This document shows, piece after piece, positions 26,869 through 35,240 of a stretch of DNA of 64,000 nt. The notes below the pieces were generated by a model. The model was given only the letters and a program-made list of their open reading frames with translations. It had not been told where the DNA came from and did not search any database. Numbering within the stretch: the first letter of the stretch is position 1; every line of letters begins with the position of its first letter. Made by a program: the position numbers and the translations under genes. Origin of the DNA: Afipia sp. 1NLS2 (lineage in GTDB: Bacteria; Pseudomonadota; Alphaproteobacteria; Rhizobiales; Xanthobacteraceae); contig NZ_ADVZ01000001.1 in NCBI RefSeq assembly GCF_000178995.1, positions 1,336,001-1,400,000 of the forward strand. The letters are read 5' to 3'.

Positions 26869-27503
26869 GGCGCAATTCTCGCGACTTCGGCGGCGAGCGC
26901 TGCGATCTCGAGCGCCGCGGCGCTCTGCGCGGCCAGCTCGAACACGAGGCGCCCAGATCGCGCGGCGTCGGCGAAGACGACACGCTGGCCGATGGTGCTG
27001 GAGAGCACTGGCGGATCGTGATCGGCGAGCGTTTCGGCCGTCTCGCGGGCGATGACCGTGCGTGCCCCGCAGCGATTCAGCACGAAGCGCGCGGCGAGCT
27101 GCGGACGATAGATGCGGGCCTCGCGGAGCAGGCTCAGCATCTCGGCCGAAGCCCAGCCATCGAAGGGTGATGGTTGCACCGGGATCAGTACAAGGTCGGC
27201 GGCGAGCAGCGCCGAACGCATCAATCCCGCGACGCGCGGCGGCCCATCGATGACGACATGATCGGCGGTGCACGCGATTTCCGGCGCTTCCCGATGGAGC
27301 GTGTCACGCGCGAGGCCGACGACGCCGAAGAGCCGTGAGACGTTCTCCCGCGCCCGCTGCTGCGACCAATCGAGCGCAGAGCCCTGCGGGTCCGCGTCGA
27401 TCAGCGTCACGCGCTTGCCGTCCAGCGCCAGCTCGCCGGCGAGATGAAGCGCAAGCGTGGTCTTGCCGACGCCGCCCTTCTGGTTGAGCAGAGCGACGAT
27501 CAT
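26865..27503 (-). CDS. parA: ParA-family partition ATPase
   Basis: A 212-residue ParA/MinD-type ATPase: deviant Walker A in QKGGVGKTTLALHLAGEL (residues 8-25), ADPQGSALDW, IDGPPRVAGLMRSAL and a LIPVQPSPFDGW region. The short form without an N-terminal HTH is usual on small plasmids and integrative elements. It starts 4 bases inside the repA stop. Confidence 0.92.
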   Translation of the reverse strand: MIVALLNQKGGVGKTTLALHLAGELALDGKRVTLIDADPQGSALDWSQQRARENVSRLFGVVGLARDTLHREAPEIACTADHVVIDGPPRVAGLMRSALLAADLVLIPVQPSPFDGWASAEMLSLLREARIYRPQLAARFVLNRCGARTVIARETAETLADHDPPVLSSTIGQRVVFADAARSGRLVFELAAQSAAALEIAALAAEVARIAP

Positions 27504-28615
27504 CTCTTCCCTCCCGGCTTGCGACCGAAGGGCAGCGACGGCTGTCGTCCTGGTGGCTCGGAGGCCTGCGTAGCGGAGGTGGCGGGTTTATCCGCAGACC
27601 GCGCGGACCAACAACTAGAGTTAGATTCTGAGTTAGACTCTAAGTTAAGGCCCGGAATCGCCGTTTCCGGCCATAGCGTTAGCTGCGGTTCGTGCGTGCG
27701 AAGTCCCGATAGGGCTGCGTGCGGAGTCCCGATACCGTTTGCGTGCGAAGTCCCGAGCGTTTCCACAGCGCCATCCACAGGAACTGTGGATGAGCGGGCC
27801 GGCAGGATGCGGAGCGTCTCGCGGCGGCCCTGGCACTCGATGCGCAGGCGATAGCCGGGCAGCGGTTGGCGCGCGGCGATGCGCCGGATCTGGAGCGCGA
27901 AATCCGAGACGCGCACCAGGCTTCCGGACTTCTCGTGGAGATGCGCGATCTCGAACAGCCAGCCCTTGGGCTGGCGACCAGCGTGCTTGCGGGCGACGCG
28001 ATAGAGCCAGCGCTCGATGCCGCCGGTCAGCCGGAAGTAGGCCGGGTCGATGGCCAGGACGAGCGAGCGGTCGATGACGCCGCGGTAGAACCAGTCGGGG
28101 AGCACGAACTCCATGCCCTCGACGCGGCCGTCGCGCGTCGTGCATTCCTCCCACTCATTGATCCAGGAGAACTGGTGACGGCGCCAATGTTCGCCGTTGC
28201 GGATGGTGGTGTGGATAACGGTCGATTGCAGGCGGGCGAGCGCGCCCTTCAGGAGCTTGTAATCGCGTGCGCCTGTCTGCCGACCGATCGCGGTCAGGAG
28301 CTGGTAGGGCGTGAAGCGAAGGAAACGCGAGGTCTTGAAGCCGAGGTTCTCGGCCTCGACGATCTGGCTCGCCGCCCAGATCAGCACGTCGGCGTCCCAG
28401 ATGGTCGCCATGCCATGCTCGGGCACGGCGTAGACCTCGACCCGAACACCGGCAGCTTCGTAGAGGATCGGCGCCGTGCGCCTGGCTTTGGCGAGCGAGA
28501 AGAACGGCCGCTCCATCAAGTCGCGCTGGTCGCGCGGACTTGCGTCGCCGGTGGCGACGATGAACGGATCGAGCTTGCTCCGTTCGCTGGCTGTGATGAG
28601 GCGGCGCGATGTCAT
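27500..28615 (-). CDS. repA: replication initiator protein RepA
   Basis: A 371-residue RepA-like plasmid initiator with two winged-helix regions: DADVLIWAASQIVEAENLG, FTPYQLLTAIGRQTGARDYK, RLQSTVIHTTIR, then WLYRVARKHAGRQPKGWLFEIAHLHEKSGS. The ATG at 28615 is preferred; the frame is open further upstream to 28711 without a start of good context. The 3' 200 bases carry repeats at the DNA level (candidate origin, listed separately) and encode a poorly conserved, Ser/Asn-rich tail. It suggests the element can replicate autonomously for a time. Confidence 0.88.
   Translation of the reverse strand: MTSRRLITASERSKLDPFIVATGDASPRDQRDLMERPFFSLAKARRTAPILYEAAGVRVEVYAVPEHGMATIWDADVLIWAASQIVEAENLGFKTSRFLRFTPYQLLTAIGRQTGARDYKLLKGALARLQSTVIHTTIRNGEHWRRHQFSWINEWEECTTRDGRVEGMEFVLPDWFYRGVIDRSLVLAIDPAYFRLTGGIERWLYRVARKHAGRQPKGWLFEIAHLHEKSGSLVRVSDFALQIRRIAARQPLPGYRLRIECQGRRETLRILPARSSTVPVDGAVETLGTSHANGIGTPHAALSGLRTHEPQLTLWPETAIPGLNLESNSESNSSCWSARSADKPATSATQASEPPGRQPSLPFGRKPGGKR
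27618..27793. other. candidate iteron-type replication origin inside repA
   Basis: Three parts in a row. An AT-rich patch with two tandem 12-mers (GAGTTAGAYTCT at 27618-27629 and 27630-27641) plus a third partial. Three direct repeats, consensus TGCGTGCGRAGTCCCGA, at 27693, 27716 and 27740, spaced 23 and 24 bases. Then a 9-base perfect inverted pair CATCCACAG-GAA-CTGTGGATG at 27772-27792, each half close to a DnaA box. Two of the three direct repeats are read in one codon frame and the third in another, so the repeat is kept as DNA, not as protein. Confidence 0.6.
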
Positions 28616-28629
28616 CGACGAGCGCCGCT

Positions 28630-28881
28630 TCAGCGATGCGCGTGGCCGGCGGCGCGGGCCTCGACGTATCGAGGATCCGACGTCGAGCTGCACGCGGCCT
28701 GGTCGGCCCAAGCTTCGAGGTCGTCGATCGCGTAGACGACGCGCCCGCCGAGCTTGCGGAAGGTTGGGCCGCTACCGTGGCAGCGGTATTTCTCAAGCGT
28801 CCGCGGTGAGATGCCGAGGATGCGCGCCGCTTCATGCGTGCGGACGTAACGCGTGGCGAGTTGCGCGGCCCTGTCGGGCAT
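28630..28881 (-). CDS. excisionase/AlpA-like helix-turn-helix protein
   Basis: An 83-residue MerR/Xis-type DNA-binding protein: RTHEAARILGISPRTLEKYRCHG is the helix-turn-helix, followed by the wing GPTFRKLGGRVVYAIDDLEAW. It precedes repA by 14 bases. Such genes regulate repA or act as excision factors; which applies cannot be told here. Confidence 0.82.
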   Translation of the reverse strand: MPDRAAQLATRYVRTHEAARILGISPRTLEKYRCHGSGPTFRKLGGRVVYAIDDLEAWADQAACSSTSDPRYVEARAAGHAHR

Positions 28882-29009
28882 GATGTGCCTCCGTCTTGCC
28901 TCGAAGCGCCGCGGCCAAGTCGCGGCATGTCGGGGTGACGGTGGCGGAGAGTTCAGGCGTTAGGGGTGGACGAAGATTTTCGAGTAGGTGTGTCCCCCCT
29001 CGGTCGCGC

Positions 29010-29031
29010 CGCTGCGCATGTGAGCGCAGCG
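29010..29031. terminator. hairpin between the DUF2285 gene and the HTH-repA operon
   Basis: CGCTGCGC-ATGTGA-GCGCAGCG, a perfect 8-bp stem with a 6-base loop and no T-tract. It may be a terminator-like structure or a protein site. The flanking gene-free DNA (28882-29095) holds nothing else I can name. Confidence 0.35.
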
Positions 29032-29095
29032 CGTGGTGTGCGTAGCGCGGGCGGGCGTAGGACTAGGGTGTGTTCTGGAGGGATCGGTGCGTGTG

Positions 29096-29882
29096 TTAGC
29101 CGCCGCGCAGAAGTTTGAGGTAGCCGCGCTCGACCAGCGCAATCGAGTCGTGAATGAGACGGTTGGCGGTGCGTCGGGCGTGTGAATCCTTCCACTCGAC
29201 TGATGGAAATCGTGCGTGCTCGGAGCGGAGGATTATTTCGGCGACCTCGCGTGGGCCGCCCCCAAGTTCGCGGACGTCGAAGGCGTGTAGAAGCTGGACG
29301 AGCCGGCGCTTCTGCTGAGGCGTCAGGCGAAGGGCGGCGGGAAGAAGTTTGACGCGCTGGCCACGAAGACGGCGCACGAAGCGCAGTGCGACATCAAGCC
29401 GGAGTTCAAAAGAGATGTCGGGCGGCAGCAGAATGGCAGGCCGCGTGCTGATCTGATCGCCGTGCAAACGAACGTGGAGTTCGCCCGAGCCGTCGACAAC
29501 AACAAGCTCACGGCCTTCGTCGTCCGCGTCATCAGCAACGACTGATCCCAGCTGCGCGGGATCAAGCGACGTGAGTTGGTCGAATCCGCCCGGCGCTGTT
29601 TCAAGGATCAGCGTACCGGGCGATAGTTCGGGCAGCCAGGTGACCGGGGCGGGCCCAACGGGAAGGCTTGGGTCATGGGCGAAAACGCAACCCCCATCGC
29701 CGAGCGAGACCGACACGGGCGGTTTCGGCATCGACGGAGGCGCGTGTGATCTGGCGCTGTGTGCGGACGAAGTCGCGGCGGTAATCGTGGTTGCGGCGCA
29801 GGAATTCGACGGCGAAGCCGGGGCGTTCGAGGCGGTTCAGGCGATCAATCGTCTCCGGCGAGCGCCAATATTCCGTGGGCAT
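29096..29882 (-). pseudogene. DUF6499-DUF2285 regulator, single-base frameshift
   Basis: Two adjacent frames make one known two-domain protein. The first, from ATG 29882, reads MPTEYWRSPETIDRLNRLE, FLRRNHDYRRDF and ends near LARRWGLRF (DUF6499). The second continues with AHDPSLPVGPAPVTWLPEL and the DUF2285 domain (LRFVRRLRGQRVKLLPAALR, LTPQQKRRLVQLLHAFD) to 29096. The switch lies at the A4 run 29682-29685 or the C5 run just after it (plus strand); one base removed gives about 260 residues, normal for long DUF2285 proteins. Alternatively there are two separate genes, the second starting at ATG 29731. Function unknown, presumed DNA-binding regulator of the element. Confidence 0.65.
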
Positions 29883-30004
29883 GGCGTTTCCTCTCATTTT
29901 GTCCTCTCTCAAGGGAGGGACACCACGATCCGGAAAAATCGCCGGCAAAGTAGTCCTTAAGGTTGCATCGCGTGTGGCTGCGAGCCGTGGGAGTATGGTG
30001 TTGT

Positions 30005-30268
30005 TCACTGCATCCGCGGCTCAAGCAGATGCCGATAACCCGTCTCCGTCATCCAGCGCGCCCGCGCCAGATGGCTGTCATGAACCGTTTTGGCACGGGC
30101 GGGCTCCCGGGTGGGGTTGAGGCCGAAGATTACCTGGACGACTTCGTGCCAGTCGGCGCCTTCTTCGTCGGCCATCAGCAACCGAAGATAGATCGCGAGA
30201 TGTTGCTCGTCATAGGCGCTCAAGCGGTCGGTGTGCGGCGGCCGGTCCTGAAAGGGCACCTGAGTCAT
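30005..30268 (-). CDS. short DUF2285-family protein
   Basis: An 87-residue protein of the short DUF2285 type: LSAYDEQHLAIYLRLLMADEEGADWHEV, then VHDSHLARARWMTETGYRHLL. Found next to the long DUF2285 gene in Trb-type elements. No function is known; size and helical content suit a small regulator. Confidence 0.8.
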   Translation of the reverse strand: MTQVPFQDRPPHTDRLSAYDEQHLAIYLRLLMADEEGADWHEVVQVIFGLNPTREPARAKTVHDSHLARARWMTETGYRHLLEPRMQ

Positions 30269-30445
30269 TGCGATCTACCCCATAGAGATCAAAGCGATGT
30301 GTTAGGCATTCATTTACCGCGAATTTTTGCAAGATTTGGGCCGCGTGACACTTACTCCGTGATGCCTGGGACGCATCGCGTTGCTCGGGAAATTGGCAAA
30401 CTGGGACCTCCGCAGCCCGATGAATAGCACCGGCATGTACGAATC

Positions 30446-30474
30446 GGAACGATCATTCCTGGAACGATAGTTCC
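30446..30474. promoter_or_regulatory. tandem operator-like palindromes before the XRE gene
   Basis: GGAACGATCATTCC (30446-30459) and GGAACGATAGTTCC (30461-30474), two near-identical palindromic 14-mers 15 bases apart. They end 21 bases before the ATG of the XRE gene at 30496, over its likely promoter (TATATC just downstream). Probably bound by one of the two neighbouring XRE proteins. Confidence 0.6.
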
Positions 30475-30495
30475 TATATCGGCTCCATCATCGCC

Positions 30496-30750
30496 ATGGA
30501 TCTCAAGGAGGTCATGGCGGTCAATCTGCGTCGGTTGCGTCATGCGAAAGGGATGACGCAGGAGGAATTGGCCGAAAGGGCTGGGTTGAGTGCCCGGTAC
30601 GTCGGAGGGATCGAACGCGCCGACGTTTCGGCCAGCGTCACCGTTCTCGGCCGGATCGCGGAGGCGCTCGACGTGGAAGCGACTGAACTTGTGCGAGCGG
30701 TGTCTTCGAAGGCTCGGAGAAAAGCGCCGATCGAGCCTCAGGCCCCTTGA
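30496..30750 (+). CDS. XRE-family regulator
   Basis: An 84-residue Cro/CI-type protein: VNLRRLRHAKGMTQEELAER, then LSARYVGGIERADVSASVTVLGRIAEALDV. Tandem palindromes just upstream suggest autoregulation. It ends 10 bases from the end of a convergent second XRE gene that is similar to it (NLRRLRHAK-MTQEELA in both), so the pair probably arose by duplication. Confidence 0.85.
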   Translation: MDLKEVMAVNLRRLRHAKGMTQEELAERAGLSARYVGGIERADVSASVTVLGRIAEALDVEATELVRAVSSKARRKAPIEPQAP

Positions 30751-30760
30751 TAACGGCGGT

Positions 30761-30994
30761 TCACGTCTCGCGTCGGAAGAATTCGACAGGGTCCGCTTCA
30801 AGAACCTCGGCGAGCTTCTCCAGCATGTCGACGGTCGCGGAGTGCTGTTCGCGCTCCAGCATGCCAACATAGTTGCGATTGGTGCCCGCACGGTCGGCAA
30901 GCTCCTCCTGCGACATGCTTTTGGCATGTCTCAGTCTTCGCAGATTCGTGGCGACGATCTCCCGCAAGCTCATGCGGTGAGATCGCCGTGCCAC
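30761..30994 (-). CDS. second XRE-family regulator, convergent
   Basis: A 77-residue HTH protein: VATNLRRLRHAKSMSQEELADR, then NRNYVGMLEREQHSATVDMLEKLAEVL. A start 21 bases downstream (ATG, MSLREIVA) is also possible. It shares the first helix with the plus-strand XRE protein and faces it end to end. Confidence 0.82.
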   Translation of the reverse strand: MARRSHRMSLREIVATNLRRLRHAKSMSQEELADRAGTNRNYVGMLEREQHSATVDMLEKLAEVLEADPVEFFRRET

Positions 30995-31111
30995 CTAATA
31001 TACTGCCACCTAGTAAACTAGGTATTCCGCCCATTCAAGGTCGGCGGTCGCCCTTGGATCATAAGGCGATGCCCCGCCCGGACCAGCCGGACGGGGCATT
31101 TGTAGCGGGGT

Positions 31112-31438
31112 TTAGTCGCTCCGACGGCCGTTGGGGCGGGACCAGATCAGGCTGTAGCCCTCACCGTCCTCGTCGTCGAAGAGGTTTGCGAAGATCGGGG
31201 CGGTGAAGCTCGGATCGTCGAGCTTGAGGCCCAGATAGTCGCGGCCCTCGTTGGAGCGCTTGGCCCAGGCGGCGCCGATCTCGACCCGGCCGACATAGAC
31301 GCGGTGGGTGGGGCTGTTCTCGCCGGAACGGTTGGTTTCGGGAACGATCCGGACGTTCTTGGCCTGGACCGAGAGGGTGACGATTGCGCCGGTGAATTCG
31401 TTCGAGCCGGTCTTCTTGAAGGTGCCGATGGTCGCCAT
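31112..31438 (-). CDS. DUF736 protein, second copy
   Basis: A 108-residue DUF736 protein (MATIGTFKKTGSNEFTGAIV, THRVYVGRVEIGAAWAKRSN, FTAPIFANLF). The ATG at 31438 has AAGGAG 8 bases upstream. Distinct in sequence from the copy at 25186-25521; both copies are normal for this element type. Confidence 0.88.
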   Translation of the reverse strand: MATIGTFKKTGSNEFTGAIVTLSVQAKNVRIVPETNRSGENSPTHRVYVGRVEIGAAWAKRSNEGRDYLGLKLDDPSFTAPIFANLFDDEDGEGYSLIWSRPNGRRSD

Positions 31439-32038
31439 GGTAGTTCTCCTTGATCTCTGTTTCCGAGCCCGCACCATTGCGGCCTCGATGGTGATCGAGG
31501 GGCCGGAGGCGATCGACGGCGCACCCCGAAGGGGCTCGACAGCAAAGGAGGGACTTTCTTGTCTCGCGAGGAATGACGGCGCAGCCGGCAGGGGAAGAAA
31601 GTTTTGACGCCGCTGTTGCGCCATAGGCGGTCGAGGCTTCAGCCGGCCTTCGGCCAGATCAATCCATCGAAGAGGCCGTTCGGTGCGCTCGGCCTGACAG
31701 AGCTGACATCAAGGGGAACGTGGCGACTTTCGAGTCACCGCGGAGGCTGGCCAGTGAATTCGACGGTAATCCGGGCCCCGTCCTGGCCACCAACGGATAT
31801 CCTGCTTCGGAGGCCAAGCTCCGGCTGCACGCCCCGTCACGCGCTTCGTTGGCCATATCCGTAAGACGTCGCCACCTCGGCCATGTCGCCTCAACAACCC
31901 GCCACGACGCCCGGTACTCTGCGATGATCGGGTGAGCTTCGACGCCAGTCGGCCCTCACTCCGTGTTCGACGACGAGGATCGCGAGCATACGGAATGCGT
32001 GATCTGGCCCCGCCCCAACGGTCGTCGACGTGATGACG
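31439..32038. other. 600-bp stretch without a recognisable gene
   Basis: The 150 bases nearest 31439 should hold the promoter of the DUF736 gene. Short open frames exist on both strands across 31600-31940, but none has a ribosome site, a family resemblance or a codon pattern like the neighbours. It may be the left scar of the copper-cargo insertion; I see no repeat that proves this. Confidence 0.5.
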
Positions 32039-32473
32039 TCAGCCCCGCGCTAAGCCCTGTCCGGCTGGTCCGGGCGCGGCCATTCCGGTGAAGCGGACAA
32101 ACGCCGTGACGGCGACCGCGCCGATGACGGCGAAGATCGTCTGCCAGGTGGGTGAAGGCATCGCCATCTGGGCGATTCCATGCGTGGCGCTGTAGCCAGC
32201 GACGGTGGCGGGCGCGACATAGAGAAGGATGATCAGGAGCCGAGCCCACGCCCATGGCACAACGGCGAGCGCAAGCTGGCCAAGGCCAAAGGTGACGCCG
32301 CCGGCTACAAGACCCACGGCAATGCCGCCGAGCACGCCGGGCCCCGTGTGAAAGGCCCAGATGCCGATCGTCAGACCGGCGAAAAACGGCAGCGCAAAGA
32401 TAGCGAGGGTGAACAGCAGCCAGCAGATAAAGCCGATGCCGACTATGACGAGGAGTGGTCCGAAGAGGATCAT
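32039..32473 (-). CDS. conserved small membrane protein
   Basis: A 144-residue protein with about four hydrophobic segments (ILFGPLLVIVGIGFICWLLF, IFALPFFAGLTIGIWAF, VLGGIAVGLVAGGVTFGLG, LLIILLYVAPATVAG). Similar proteins with the MILFGPLLVIVGIGF start recur on alphaproteobacterial mobile elements. The ATG at 32473 with GGAG 9 bases upstream is preferred; the frame stays open to 32797, but that part is His/Ser-rich and lacks membrane or family signals. Function unknown. Confidence 0.68.
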   Translation of the reverse strand: MILFGPLLVIVGIGFICWLLFTLAIFALPFFAGLTIGIWAFHTGPGVLGGIAVGLVAGGVTFGLGQLALAVVPWAWARLLIILLYVAPATVAGYSATHGIAQMAMPSPTWQTIFAVIGAVAVTAFVRFTGMAAPGPAGQGLARG

Positions 32474-32890
32474 GGCGGTGTACTCCGTGAGATAAAGGTC
32501 TGACGGTCGCGCCTTCCACCACCACCACGGCGCGACCGTGAGTATAACCGCAAACAGGCGCCCGCGGGAGGGGAAATCCCACTGGTCTTCCTCGGTCGAG
32601 CTTGTGTGCCGATGCGTCCCTTCATGGCTGGAATGAGTCGAATTCGTGCTTATGCTCTCCAGCGCATAATCGTGGGAAGCTGGATAGAGATGGCCGTGAG
32701 CTGATTCGACGCGATGTCGCGTCTGCGTGAGAACGCTCGGATGAAGCCAGCTGGGCGCACGCTCGTTCGTGGCGAGGCAACTATTCCTGAATCGCATTAA
32801 AGGATGCGAGTGGTCATGGCCGCATGCGCTGACGAGAAAGTGAACAAGCCGGCGCTTCTCTTGCGGTGCACTATGTGAGATGCATGACCC
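32474..32890. other. 417-bp intergenic region upstream of the copper operon
   Basis: No gene supported. It must hold the promoter of the rightward copper genes. The only clear symmetry is TCGCAT-TAAAGG-ATGCGA at 32792-32809, about 82 bases before the first start codon; it does not match the MerR/CueR operator form I know. Confidence 0.45.
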
Positions 32891-33256
32891 GTGAAGCCTT
32901 GGTCGCTTGTCCCCCGCCTGCTCTCGATCTTTGCGGTCTTGAGCCTTTTGATTGCGCCGATGGTTGGTCCGTCGTCTGCGAGGGCGATGGGGGCTGCCCA
33001 GATGGCGGCGACATCCGAAATGGCGTCTATGTCGGACAGCATGCCTTGTTGTTCGGGTGAGAAACCTGCGCAGCCGGATTGTTCGAAATCCTGCCCGCTG
33101 GCCGTTCTATGCACGGCCAATTGTCTTCCCGGTTCTCTTCCGGCATCGGCTTTCATTCCCGCTCGGTTCGCCGTGACGAGCGTGAAGGAGCCGAGTGATC
33201 ATCTGTGGCGCGACGGCCTGATCGACCCGCCACCACCCCGACCTCCCCGAGCCTGA
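32891..33256 (+). CDS. Cys-rich exported protein, first gene of the copper operon
   Basis: A 121-residue secreted or anchored protein: N-terminal signal (LLSIFAVLSLLIAPMVG), then Met-rich and Cys-rich sequence (MASMSDSMPCCSGEKPAQPDCSKSCPLAVLCTANC) that looks suited to soft-metal binding, and a Pro-rich end. The start is the GTG at 32891. Unnamed proteins of this kind, and DUF2946/CopL-like proteins, occur beside copper efflux genes. A similar protein lies at 38599-38961. The metal is not proven. Confidence 0.65.
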   Translation: MKPWSLVPRLLSIFAVLSLLIAPMVGPSSARAMGAAQMAATSEMASMSDSMPCCSGEKPAQPDCSKSCPLAVLCTANCLPGSLPASAFIPARFAVTSVKEPSDHLWRDGLIDPPPPRPPRA

Positions 33257-33288
33257 ATTCATCGGCGGCTCCTTGTGAGCCGTATCAT

Positions 33289-33312
33289 GCCGCATGACCG
33301 AGTTCATGCGGC
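33289..33312. terminator. intergenic hairpin in the copper operon
   Basis: GCCGCATGA-CCGAGT-TCATGCGGC, perfect 9-bp stem, 6-base loop, no T-tract, 32 bases after the first gene. It may attenuate or protect the mRNA so that the first gene is made in a different amount from the pump genes. Confidence 0.45.
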
Positions 33313-33399
33313 GAAGCCACGTGATCCGGCCATAGGCCTGATCACGAGCCGGCCGCGCGTCCGCGTGGCTGAACGAGATGAATTTGGGAATCTTTGACG

Positions 33400-33807
33400 A
33401 TGAACTTTCTGAATGTGAAATCCGCTGCGGTCGCGGCGACGGTCGGTGCTGCTTGCATCGGAACCCTCTCGCAGGCCTGGGCCGGGATCGGCGACTATGA
33501 GTTCCAGCTCGTCCAGAGCGAAGTGAAGAAGGGTGACGGTGCCGTCGTGACCGTTCGCCTGGTCGACAAGCGTTCCGGCAAGCCCGTGCCGGACGCGGTG
33601 ATCATCGCCAAACGTGTCGATATGGCGCCAGACAGCATGGCCGAGATGGCCGAGCCGATCGAGCAACTGCCGTCAACGGAGCCCGGCGTCTATCGCTTTA
33701 AAGCGGCTCTCGTGATGGCCGGGGGCTGGCGGCTCTCGCTCGGCGCCAAGCTGCAGGGCGAGACCGGCACGGTCGAGAACAAGCTCGAGTTCAAGGCGGT
33801 ACCATGA
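33400..33807 (+). CDS. FixH/YtkA-like exported protein
   Basis: A 135-residue protein with a signal peptide (ending SQAWA-G) and an Ig-like FixH/YtkA domain (YEFQLVQSEVKKGDGAVVTVRLVD, PVPDAVIIAKRVDMAPDSMAEM, AALVMAGGWRLSLGAKLQG). Such proteins stand next to RND or copper-handling genes and may deliver metal in the periplasm. The ATG at 33400 was chosen over a TTG two codons earlier. It overlaps the adaptor gene by 4 bases. Confidence 0.78.
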   Translation: MNFLNVKSAAVAATVGAACIGTLSQAWAGIGDYEFQLVQSEVKKGDGAVVTVRLVDKRSGKPVPDAVIIAKRVDMAPDSMAEMAEPIEQLPSTEPGVYRFKAALVMAGGWRLSLGAKLQGETGTVENKLEFKAVP

Positions 33808-35240
33808 CGCGCATCGGCCGTACGGGCCTCACCCTCGCCGCCATACTGGCGGCGGGGGCTGGAGGCTACTGGGCTGGGCATCGCGATCTTGCGCTGCCAC
33901 CCATGAACCCAACCGTGGTAGCGTGGCTCCTCCGGGCGGTCCCCTGGCTGGAGGGCGCCACGACACCTCGGGCGAGCGCCAGGCCGACGCCCTCGGGACC
34001 GGTGATCTATTATCGGGATCCTGACAGCCGTCCGGCCTATTCGGCGCTGCCGAAGACGACCGCGGATGGGCGGGACTTCCTGCCGGTTCACGCGAGCGAG
34101 GACATCAGCTTCGACGACAAGCCGGCCAGCGTTGCCGAAGCTCCTGCCGCCGGCGACCCGAAGAAGATCCTCTACTATCGCAACCCCATGGGCCTGCCCG
34201 ACACCTCGCCGGTGCAAAAAAAGGATTCGATGGGGATGGATTATCTCCCCGTCTACGCCGGCGACGACGAGGACGGTTCGACCATCAAGGTCGCGCCGGG
34301 CAAGCTGCAGCGAACGGGCGTTCGTTCTGAGATTGCCGCCGATCGTGTCATCGTCCAAGCGGTGCGGGTTCCGGGCGCCATCCAGCCGGACGAGCGGAAT
34401 GTCTCGGTCGTGACCGTCGCGGCTGACTCCTATGTCGGCAAGGTCGAGAACGTCACGACCGGAGACCGGGTGCGGAAGGGACAGCCTCTCCTGCAACTAC
34501 GCTCGCAGGAGATCGCGACTGCTGCCGTACAAGTCCAGATCAATCCAGGGCTCAATGTAGCGCGTCGGCGTCTCGAGAACTACGCGGTGCCGAAGGAAGT
34601 CATCGACGAGATCGACCGGACTCATCAGGTTCCGCCGGCCTTTACCTGGTACGCCCCTCGCGACGGCATCGTCCTCGTGCGTAATGCGACCGAGGGAATG
34701 AAAATGACGGCCGGCGAGGTTCTGTTCCGTATCGCCGATCTATCGACTGTCTGGGTACTTGCCGACGTGCCTGAATATGCACTCGCGAGCGTCGAACTTG
34801 GTCAACTCGCTAAGGTTCGCGTGCGCAGCTTGCCCGGTAGGACTTTTGAGGGTCGCGTCGCGCTGATCTATCCGCAGGTCAACGAGGCGACGCGCACGAC
34901 GAAGGTGCGGATCGAGATCCCAAACCCGGACGGCGTTCTTCGCCCTGACATGTATGCTGATGTCGAGATCGAAGTGGGTGGCGGAAGATCGGTGGTCGCG
35001 GTGCCCGATAGCGCGGTGATCGACACTGGCACGCGTCAGGTGGTGATCCTCGACAAAGGCGATGGCCGTTTCGAACCGCGTCAGGTCAAGCTCGGCACCC
35101 AGGGCGGCGGCTTCACCGAAATCCGTAGCGGCGTCGCATCCGGCGATCGGGTTGTCGTCTCGGCAAACTTCCTCATCGACGCCGAGAGCAATCTGAAGGC
35201 TGCACTCAGCGGCATGACAGCGACAGGAGATACGCCATGA
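33804..35240 (+). CDS. cusB: RND efflux periplasmic adaptor (CusB-like) with two heavy-metal-binding domains
   Basis: A 478-residue membrane-fusion protein linking the RND pump to the outer membrane. An N-terminal helix (residues 7-25) is followed by two tandem heavy-metal-binding (YHS-like) modules at about 69-95 (YYRDP...DFLPV) and 124-151 (YYRNPMG...MGMDYLPVY). Only the second has the Met pair seen in copper-specific versions. Then come the barrel-sandwich and beta-barrel domains (GDRVRKGQPLLQLRSQEI, FTWYAPRDGIVLVRN, LSTVWVLADVPEYALASV). The start overlaps the FixH-like stop and the end overlaps the pump gene. Confidence 0.88.
   Translation: MTRIGRTGLTLAAILAAGAGGYWAGHRDLALPPMNPTVVAWLLRAVPWLEGATTPRASARPTPSGPVIYYRDPDSRPAYSALPKTTADGRDFLPVHASEDISFDDKPASVAEAPAAGDPKKILYYRNPMGLPDTSPVQKKDSMGMDYLPVYAGDDEDGSTIKVAPGKLQRTGVRSEIAADRVIVQAVRVPGAIQPDERNVSVVTVAADSYVGKVENVTTGDRVRKGQPLLQLRSQEIATAAVQVQINPGLNVARRRLENYAVPKEVIDEIDRTHQVPPAFTWYAPRDGIVLVRNATEGMKMTAGEVLFRIADLSTVWVLADVPEYALASVELGQLAKVRVRSLPGRTFEGRVALIYPQVNEATRTTKVRIEIPNPDGVLRPDMYADVEIEVGGGRSVVAVPDSAVIDTGTRQVVILDKGDGRFEPRQVKLGTQGGGFTEIRSGVASGDRVVVSANFLIDAESNLKAALSGMTATGDTP

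Noticed and set aside
27785-27793. Perfect DnaA box
   Set aside because: TCATCCACA differs from TTATCCACA by one base, so it is called only DnaA-box-like.
32474-32797. N-terminal extension of the small membrane protein
   Set aside because: No ribosome site at the far start, His/Ser-rich sequence without family resemblance; ATG 32473 has a proper GGAG.
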